The notes under the pieces: model-generated
What the model was told of the DNA's origin: nothing
Seen by the model: only the letters and a program-made list of their open reading frames with translations
Databases searched by the model: none
Made by a program: the position numbers and the translations under genes
Shown here: in pieces, positions 56,561-64,000 of the stretch
How positions within the stretch are numbered: the first letter of the stretch is position 1
How the letters are laid out: each line of letters starts with the position of its first letter
Assembly (NCBI GenBank): GCA_958496175.1
Contig: OY292279.1
Coordinates: 3,100,001 to 3,164,000 of the forward strand
DNA: 64,000 nt
Reading direction: 5' to 3'
Origin: Sisyra terminalis
Taxonomy: Eukaryota > Arthropoda > Insecta > Neuroptera > Sisyridae

Positions 56561-58667
56561 CTGAAAGTCATTTTTTCTCTGCTTTTTATATTTAAGGGAT
56601 GATTTTTTCTGACAGTTTTTTTTGTTGTCCTTATTACTCTTAAACTGCCTTTAAATTTTATTATAATATCACTTAAATCCTTACTTAATGTTTATTTTAA
56701 CCATTCAATTGATTTCTGAATTATTTTACATGCATTTTTAATTAATCTTCAATTATTTTATGCAAGGGAAATTGGATGATCCCACGAAAAAAGAAAGAAG
56801 ATAAATTAAAATTTTGTCCCTCTTAAAAAAATGAATGAAATATTGACCAATGAATAGATGAAGCTAGAAGAAAGCTTTTACTACACAGAAAGCTTGCCAT
56901 TGACGAAAAACGGAAAAAGCACGTCTTTTACACAAAAGCTTTTCCTATCGATTGGGAAAAAATTACAATAATTATTACTTTTTTTCGAGATAAGGTCAAT
57001 GCTTTGGGTTTTGGATTCCAAGGTATTACAGTTGCACGATTTGCACGACCATGAGTCTAAGTTGCATCAATTAATTCAGGTAAAAAAAAACAAACCGAAA
57101 TTCCTTGAAAAAATTTACAATCGCATCACGTTTCCCCAATAAAACGCGTCTAATTTCTTCTGATTGGACCTGAAGAGCGCTGCAGTCGATTCAACGTCTA
57201 CCACAGCCGATATTTAATTAAGCCTGTCTCTTTATCCCTTATCGAATAATAAATTTTTGTCCTTGTTTCAAAAAATAATTGAAAGCACCGCACATTGCAC
57301 ATAAATACATTTGACGTGGAGACAATTTTATTTCCACGTACTCTTCGACGCCGCCAAACGGAAATGAAAAGAAGGAAAAGTGTATTCGCACAGGATAATG
57401 CACTATCTCGCTTACGGTTTCCTTATCCTTGTCGGTTTTCGTCGTCACAATTCAGTTTCGATGACATTAAGCACAATAGGCACGCTCATGAAATCGTGAG
57501 GTAGACAGGGATAGCCATGTTTAAGGGTTGATGAAAACGAAAGCTTTGTGAGAAAGTTTTACGACTACGATCGTATGTACAATGTACACATATATATATA
57601 TATAAAATATTACATTGTTTCAGGATCATAAAATATATTTTGTTGCATGTATATGTGCATCGCTATCGCTATTTATTGGCGACGAAATGACGTCGTCACT
57701 GCTTACCCTCGTAACTCACCCTCGCCAAATCATTTCCACTCAAAGAAATGGTCAAAACCATCCGAAAACACAAGCTACGTCTATGTAAAACCTGGAAGAA
57801 AACATCGCACAGCTTTCCCAATTTTCAATTGGTCCACCATTGCAACGATTTGATGCTTCTTTACTTAACGATTTTCGGGATCAAAGAGTTCCGACAAAAC
57901 GGAGTGTGGTGACCTATTTTTCGTTTCACTTTGCCAAGAATCCTTACAGGGTATTCACGTGTTTCGAATTCATTCAACACCAAACTCAAAAGGGGAAAAG
58001 GTGAAATAAAAGAACAACAAATTTCGACTCAAACGGGAACGAGCAAATGAGATAGAAACACCATTTTTTTTAGTTTATTTCCTCGCGGAGTGGATTTCTT
58101 CAATCTTCTTTTCTTCGATTCCGGTGGAACATCTGCGTCTTTGGGTCGATAGGTACACGTGGCAAGAAAAGGAGCCGAATGTCGACTTTTGTTTGACTTT
58201 GAATCGGTTAGACTCAGTGGTTGTGGAGTAAGAGCGAGAGAACCGAAGAATTTGGAAGCAAAAAAAAATAAATAAAAAAATACACGAACTAAAACCCCTG
58301 CGTTGGATTTTTGTTATGTGCAAGGGTTTCAAGGTTAAAATCTAAATAAAAGAGAACCCTTTAAAACGAAAGAAGAAGAAGAAAAAAAAAACAAGCGGAA
58401 CAAAGAATGCGATTATTATTTCATTTTATTTTGATTGGACATTTTTTTTTCTTGGTTTTCTAAATATAACTTCAGTTGTTGACACACGTGGGCTTTTTTA
58501 TCGATTGAGAAATACAAGCGAGTTGTTGATTATGCAAAAATGTTATCTTAATTTATGGTTTTTTTGAAGAGAACTACAGGTGGATATAATATTTAAATTG
58601 AAGTCTTTAAAATTTTAAATATCATTGTTTTTTTTTTTATAAAAATTGGATTTTGATTTTCTTTAAG
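56561..58667. other. Intergenic sequence, nothing recognised
   Basis: Less AT-rich stretches at 57120-57520 and 57640-57850 open short frames on both strands without domain motifs. A short TA run lies at 57590-57604. Confidence 0.45.
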
Positions 58668-58828
58668 ATCCGGCTCGAAGGACCAAATATAAAAATTCAC
58701 TAAGAAAGATAATTCATAACCGTTATTCTGTTACTGGATTATCCAGCTGAGCTTTCAGTTTGAAATCAATTTATATAAATTACAAATTATAAAAATTTAG
58801 GATAAAGATTTGGTCCTTCGAACCGGAT
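58668..58828. mobile_element. 161 bp MITE-like element with ~21 bp inverted ends
   Basis: The left end ATCCGGCTCGAAGGACCAAA and the right end TTTGGTCCTTCGAACCGGAT are reverse complements with one mismatch. The centre is AT-rich. Superfamily not assigned; TTTGGTCCTTCGAACCGG-like strings also occur in some insect retroelements, so a chance-assembled inverted fragment is possible. Confidence 0.6.
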
Positions 58829-58965
58829 ACAAAACAGAAATTGAAATTCATTTGTTTTCCATTTAAAAGTTTCAATATTATCTAAGAGGCTCAAAAAAAA
58901 CAAATACGAAGCATTCTAAACGCAATTATTTGCTCTTCCAATTGTTTTGAAATTTTTCTATTATA

Positions 58966-60715
58966 CGAGGCTGATCAATAAGTTCTGGTGTTTTCAATAA
59001 AATACTGTTTTTTCAAAATATTTTATTTATTTCCTCAACTTAGACTCTCTTTAGGTTCATAGACTTTTCCCAACGTTTGAGTTACTAATTTAACCCTTAC
59101 AAAAAATATGTTTTTTCACATTTTCCAAAGTATGCTTCTATCCCGGCGATAATCTCTTCATTAAAGCTTAAGGGAGTATTCTAGTCTAGAGGCATGAATT
59201 TCAGGTAATTTTTGAAGTGTCATAAAAAATAGCCAATTAATATTTTTACGATCCATTTTTTTATCAGTTATTTATTAACATTTCAAGAATACAGAAAAAA
59301 ATAAAAAAAGTTAAAAATTTCAAAAATTAGCAGCTGATGAAGGGGGGGGGTCTCAAAAAAGTGGCACGTGACCATACCCACGATTTCAACCCTCCTAGTA
59401 ATCTGACTCCAAAAAAAAAGAAAAGATTATTAATCTAGAATAATGTCGCAAAGTCGGGAACTACGGAAAAGTATGAAAAAAAAAGTTTTCACGAAATGGC
59501 GACTGCCTGAAAAAAAAACAATTTTTGTACCACTTTTTTTGACTGTTTCGAATTTTTAAAAAATAGTAAAAATCAAAATTTGGGGATGGGGATAGTTCCA
59601 GACATAGACAAGTCTATAAAGAAGACTCTGTAAAAATTTCAGGTAAATCGGTGCAGTGGAACCTGAGAAATCGTGGGTAGCGTTTTGAAAAAGACAGTTT
59701 CAAGAAAAACGGCGTTAAAGTTTTACGTTAAGTTTCAGGCAGCGTAATTGATAGAATAGTATATATTACTTACTTTCTCTTAATCAGCCATCCCAGCTTC
59801 ATACAAAACCGCTAAAACTTCGGAAATAATTTGAATTTTGAAAAATCCTTTTAGGAGGATATTTTTGAATATCTAAACTATCGGATTATGAAAAAAAAAT
59901 TTTTTGATTTTTTCAAACTTCTAGAGTAGAATACCCCCTTAATTTTTTTCATCCAAGCCTAATTTTTAAGTTATAAAATAAAAAGAAGTCAATAGGTGCT
60001 AGATCAGGTTAATAAAGAAGATACAAAAGAAGCTTATAGCGCAATTGGTGCAATTTGGCCGCGATAATCAATGATGCATGTGCTGGTGCATTATCCATTA
60101 TCCTGATGGAAGAGTAGAATTTTCCTAGCAAAAAATGTACTTCAATTTTGAATCAAATTTATCAAATAATTCACTATAGTACTGCCCTTTGATTGTTTTT
60201 ACTTTTTCAAGGAAGTCCATGGAAATTATTCCATGGAAATCTCAGAAATTGAAGCCATAACTTTTCCGGACGATAAAACCATTTTCACCTTCTTCAGAGT
60301 AGATTCTCCCAAAAAAAAAACAATGTTTTGGAAGTCCTTTGGTTTCTGGAGTATAATCGAGAATCCAAGTTTCATCTACGATGACGAATTGACGTAAAAA
60401 TCCTGCGGATTTTGTTTAAAGCTGTTTTGAGAATATATATCGTACCCACTTGTATCCACTGTAAGTAATTGTGGCCCTCTTCGGGTTAATACTTTCTTCA
60501 CATATATCTTTTCATTTAATATCTTTATTTTCGACGATTTTTTCGGTAACCACATGTGACAAACATCCTGACAATTCTTCATCGAAAACAGTTGTATAAC
60601 GACCTTTAAATTCGTTAAACTAATATCTAATGGTTGTCATGGATGGTGAAGGGTTTTCATCGACCAACTTGACTTTTATTTGCATGTTTTTCAATCGATA
60701 TTCTACTTTCTCCAT
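58966..60715 (-). pseudogene. mariner (DD34D) transposase pseudogene, split by a MITE
   Basis: The minus-strand reading starts MEKVEYRL at 60715 and continues with NEFKGRYTTVFDEE, VDETWILDYTPETKGLPK (first Asp), DFLEKVKTIKGQYYSELFDK, LLFHQDN (second Asp, then frameshift) and PDLAPIDFFLF (third Asp). After a 767 bp insertion comes NEEIIAGIEAYFGK...RWEKSMNL near 59165-59050. About 25 codons are missing after MEKVEYRL, and several stops and shifts are present, so it is dead. A terminus CGAGGCTGATCAATAAGTTC begins at 58966 after TA. The matching outer end beyond 60715 was not recognised. Confidence 0.9.
59172..59938. mobile_element. 767 bp TTAA-flanked MITE nested in the mariner
   Basis: It is bounded by TTAA on both sides (59168-59171 and 59939-59942). 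The left end reads GGGAGTATTCTAGTCTAGAG and the reversed right end reads GGGGGTATTCTACTCTAGAA. A TTAA duplication with G/C-run ends suggests a piggyBac-type non-autonomous element. There is no coding frame. It separates two contiguous parts of the mariner transposase, so it is younger than the mariner. A second, truncated copy ends at 52160. Confidence 0.8.
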
Positions 60716-63700
60716 TTTTTTGAAAAATTGGCTATCAACAAAGAACTAAGCAATGAATGGACCTGAAATTTTGACGATATCGTCGATATTCTGGCCATAA
60801 AATATCATGTAAAAATAAATTTAAGCAATCCTAAAAATAATATTAATGCTATAGTAATTGTATATTTTATTTACCCATTTATATCGATGTATTGAAATTG
60901 ATTTTTAACTCAAAAATAAAAAAATGTAATGTTAACAAACATTATTTGATTGTGACTTGTGTAATACCGGTTTATTCGATGCTAAATGTTTAACCATTTA
61001 AATAATAAAGGCTTACATTCTTTCAAAAAACCCCAATTTCTTTGGATATCCTTGTAATAGTTACAATAGTGACAATACCTTTAAAAATTTCCAGAAATTT
61101 GTAGAAACACTTCATACGTTTTATTTTCCTGCAACAGCGCTGAAATATTCTCGAAAAGCTTTAAACTTATCCCTTGAAAAATTGCTGCAACACAGCGACT
61201 TGTACTATACAAACATCGCACACATATACAAAATTAAAGTTATTTTTTTAGTGCTTTTACTTTTACTCGTTTTAGTGCATCAATTGCATGGTTTTTACTT
61301 GATATAACTATTTTATCATTTTCCCAAAGCTCAAACTTCCAATAAATTTTCCTGTTTCTTTCAAGAATTAAATACGTATTTGTAGATATAGGGAATTTAT
61401 AGTAAAAGAAAAACAAGAAAAATATATTCACTTGGTTTTTAAATAAAGTAAACATTCCTCTCGGAAAAGTCAATTGGAAAAATCCAATATGTTTATAAAC
61501 TAATTTAGAAAATATTAAAGTTTATTGATACTTATACGACATGGTTGCAAACTCTCGCCCCCTCGATTTTTCATGGCAGCAATACGAAAAAAAAAAAATA
61601 CATCTTTATATACATTTTTACTTTGTGTACTCGCATTTTCTCCTAGCAACCCCTATCCGTGACAGAATAAGGGATGATTGGATGGAAACACTGTCGAAAG
61701 ATATGTACAGGACGCACATACACTATGAAATGTCCATTCACTCAAAGCCACATCACAGAGAAAGTCACCCACCCCCGACGAAAAAAAACATCCCCATCGC
61801 GACCATTCAATTCCCCATCTCATAAATCATTATATATTGCTTTATAATTGACTGGCTTTACAAATTTCTTTTGATAAAACAGCACAAGGTTAGACGCATA
61901 ATCCTGGCCTCTCGTTTTCCACCATCATCCATTGCATCATCTTATTATCCCCTTATGCTCCCCCCCCCCCTTTCGGACTATCAATATAATCCTCTTTCAC
62001 ATCAAAAAAAAAAATTTTTGTTTGTAGTCTTAACATGAGTTTTACGAGCGTTTTTTCAACGCCCGTCATTAAATTTTGCCAAAAGTCGTAACCCATACAC
62101 ACATATAGTACGTGGTTACCACCATCGCTATTGATCACGATATGACCACTTTTATGTTGCGTCATTTGGAAATTTACGCTTTTATTTTTATGGTCCCAAA
62201 ACAAAACAAGATCGTTTCCGTATGTTTTTTTTTTTTTTGTTCTTCTCATCGTGTTTCAACAACACAATAATAAAGTCGGGCGAACTCTTATAATCCATTA
62301 ATAAACCAATAAGCTGACCATGAAAAACGCCGCCGATCTTTACTTTTCAATTAATATCGCGTTGGCTATGAAATCAAACTAACCAATCACATTTAAACAT
62401 ACTTAACTGCTCAATAATTTAAGAAGTCATAAAGTTTTCTTTGAAATAACTCCCAAAGTTACTTCCTCGAAACAATAATTTTTCTTGAAAAATATTATTG
62501 AAAAAGTTTTACGAGGATAATTTAAAATTTGTACACAAAAGAATGCTTTATGTATGAAAAATGAGGTTATGTGTGCATAATGGGGTATTATAGGTTAGGT
62601 TGTTATGAATATGATGTTTTTTTTTTCGTTCAAGAATATAAAATCAGGAACAATTAAAGGGAAGTTTTGAAAAAAGGGAATGCAAATCCCTGGTTTTTTT
62701 TTCATCTCTGTTCGATTCGAAGGGTTCGTATGGTTTTTTCTCATGATTGTTGCATGCATTGAAATCTTAGGGTAAGAAGGGCATTGTGTACCCATTGTCC
62801 ATCAGTGGAGTGACGGTGAGAAAAAGATATGGAGCCGGGCAGGAAGAAGGGATTCCTGCAGGAATTGCTTTGTTAATTTATTAGAGCTGAGCGTGTGCAA
62901 AGTTGGCTGTGGGCGATTTTTGTCAAAGGTTTCCATAACTACACATCCTACCTGTTAATATTTATTTCATAGTAGGACGGTTTTTCATTTTTCATATGCT
63001 TAAAACGCACTAATTGGAGCTGGAATTCAATTAGGGAACAGGGCAACAATGGGTTGTTGATTTGACCGTGAGACATAGTCACAACAAATCTCCAACTATT
63101 TAAATGATGTTTTTCTTTCGTTGTTTTTTTTTTTAATTTTTTTAAATAGAAATATGACCCATTTTTTCGCTCTTTGTTCGTATGTGGAATGTTTTTTTTT
63201 CCTCTAATGTAATAACATGAAAATTCTTAGCTTATTCGTCACGCTCATTTGTTTTTCGTGCGTTTTCAGAGTGTCGACATTCATCTGTTTCTCATTAGTT
63301 TTGCGCACACTCAATTTAAAATCTCATAAAAGCTCTGTTTGTCTGTCAATCACGTCATTCCATTTGAAAATTAATTACATTTTAAATTGATTTTTTTCGT
63401 ATGATTTTAAAATATGTGGCTGTTTTTTTTTTCGGGATACAAAGTTTGATGGATTTTTTTTCAGTCAATCGTTGGGATATATATTTTTTTATGGTTTTGT
63501 GGTTGGAGTGGTGAAAACCACGAGTTGACTTTGATTGGGCTTTTTTTAGAACTTGAAATTGTAACAAACAAAGAGATTTCAGAGTTTCAAGTCGACAGAG
63601 GAAAATATTAATTTTACTATTTGAAAATAATTAATATATACAAAATATTGCAAAAGTCTTCAATCGATATTCTTTACTATAATTTTTTTAATAAGTAAAA

Positions 63701-64000
63701 AACTTTCGAAAACATATTATCGACTAAGTGGCCTCCACTAGAAGCGATAATCATAGGAACCCAATTTATGCTATATTTTTCATCACAATTGCCAAAATTT
63801 CCGGCGATAGGTTCCCCTATTTCTGATAGATATTCTTTTGAGGAATTCAAGAGTATTTGGATTATTGCCATAGATTAAAGACAAAAAAGAGAAACTCCAC
63901 AAAAAAATATCTAAAGCTATTAAATCGATCGATCTTGCCAGCCACAGTAAATCACCAAAGTAGAAGATTAATTGAGCAGAAAATTCAATCCTTAGAATTT
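60716..64000. other. Intergenic sequence to right edge, nothing firmly recognised
   Basis: AT-rich, with a C-run at 61960-61969 and many T-runs. Short frames (61541-61825 plus, 61953-62249 and 62595-62795 minus) show no motif. A 64-codon minus-strand frame at 63677-63871 is discussed among the findings. Confidence 0.5.

Noticed and set aside
61541..61825. 94-codon plus-strand frame
   Set aside because: No domain, His/Pro/Lys-rich by composition, and no exon signals supporting a gene.

Overview
The window is AT-rich (roughly two-thirds A+T by eye), intron-rich eukaryotic nuclear DNA, almost certainly from an insect and most likely a dipteran or close relative. It holds one recognisable protein-coding gene, the 5' part of headcase (hdc; HECA in mammals), on the minus strand. 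A Cys-rich HECA N-terminal domain and a second exon carrying the conserved RRMDFSSFN...NSY block identify it. Everything else is intron or upstream intergenic DNA packed with decayed transposable elements, foldback elements and diverged local tandem arrays. No rRNA, intact tRNA, CRISPR or bacterial-type feature was found.

Layout, read along the minus-strand gene: a candidate promoter and 5'UTR region rich in CpG and GAGA motifs (about 24607-25510); hdc first coding exon (23705-24606), whose ATG has an in-frame stop three codons upstream; a 16.3 kb intron (7438-23704); a 103 bp second coding exon (7335-7437) whose phase joins exactly; and a further intron running off the left edge (1-7334). 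The C-terminal part of hdc lies outside the window.

The introns carry tandem arrays (1-1115, 2834-5235, 5270-5575, 6271-7030, 18120-20220, 20555-20990), a short interspersed element containing an array of perfect palindromes (7590-7930), an 810 bp foldback element (14198-15007), and inverted elements whose cores resemble the hammerhead ribozymes of Penelope-like retroelements (15073-15390, 19441-19620).

The upstream 38 kb (25511-64000) has no convincing gene. It contains a 2.7 kb tandem array (25868-28560), a 1.5 kb terminal-inverted-repeat element (30421-31923), two Jockey-type LINE reverse-transcriptase remnants (32990-33340; 38820-39400, the second split by a small hAT element), a second hAT MITE (40102-40237), a 2.3 kb insertion flanked by imperfect direct repeats (47926-50192), a Penelope-like inverted element (52259-52560), a phased heat-shock-element cluster (52633-52690), another tandem array (53780-56560), and a mariner transposase pseudogene split by a 767 bp TTAA-flanked MITE (58966-60715). 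The strongest 'second look' items are the hammerhead-like cores, the 5-bp-phased HSE cluster, and the nested transposons with near-intact target-site evidence.
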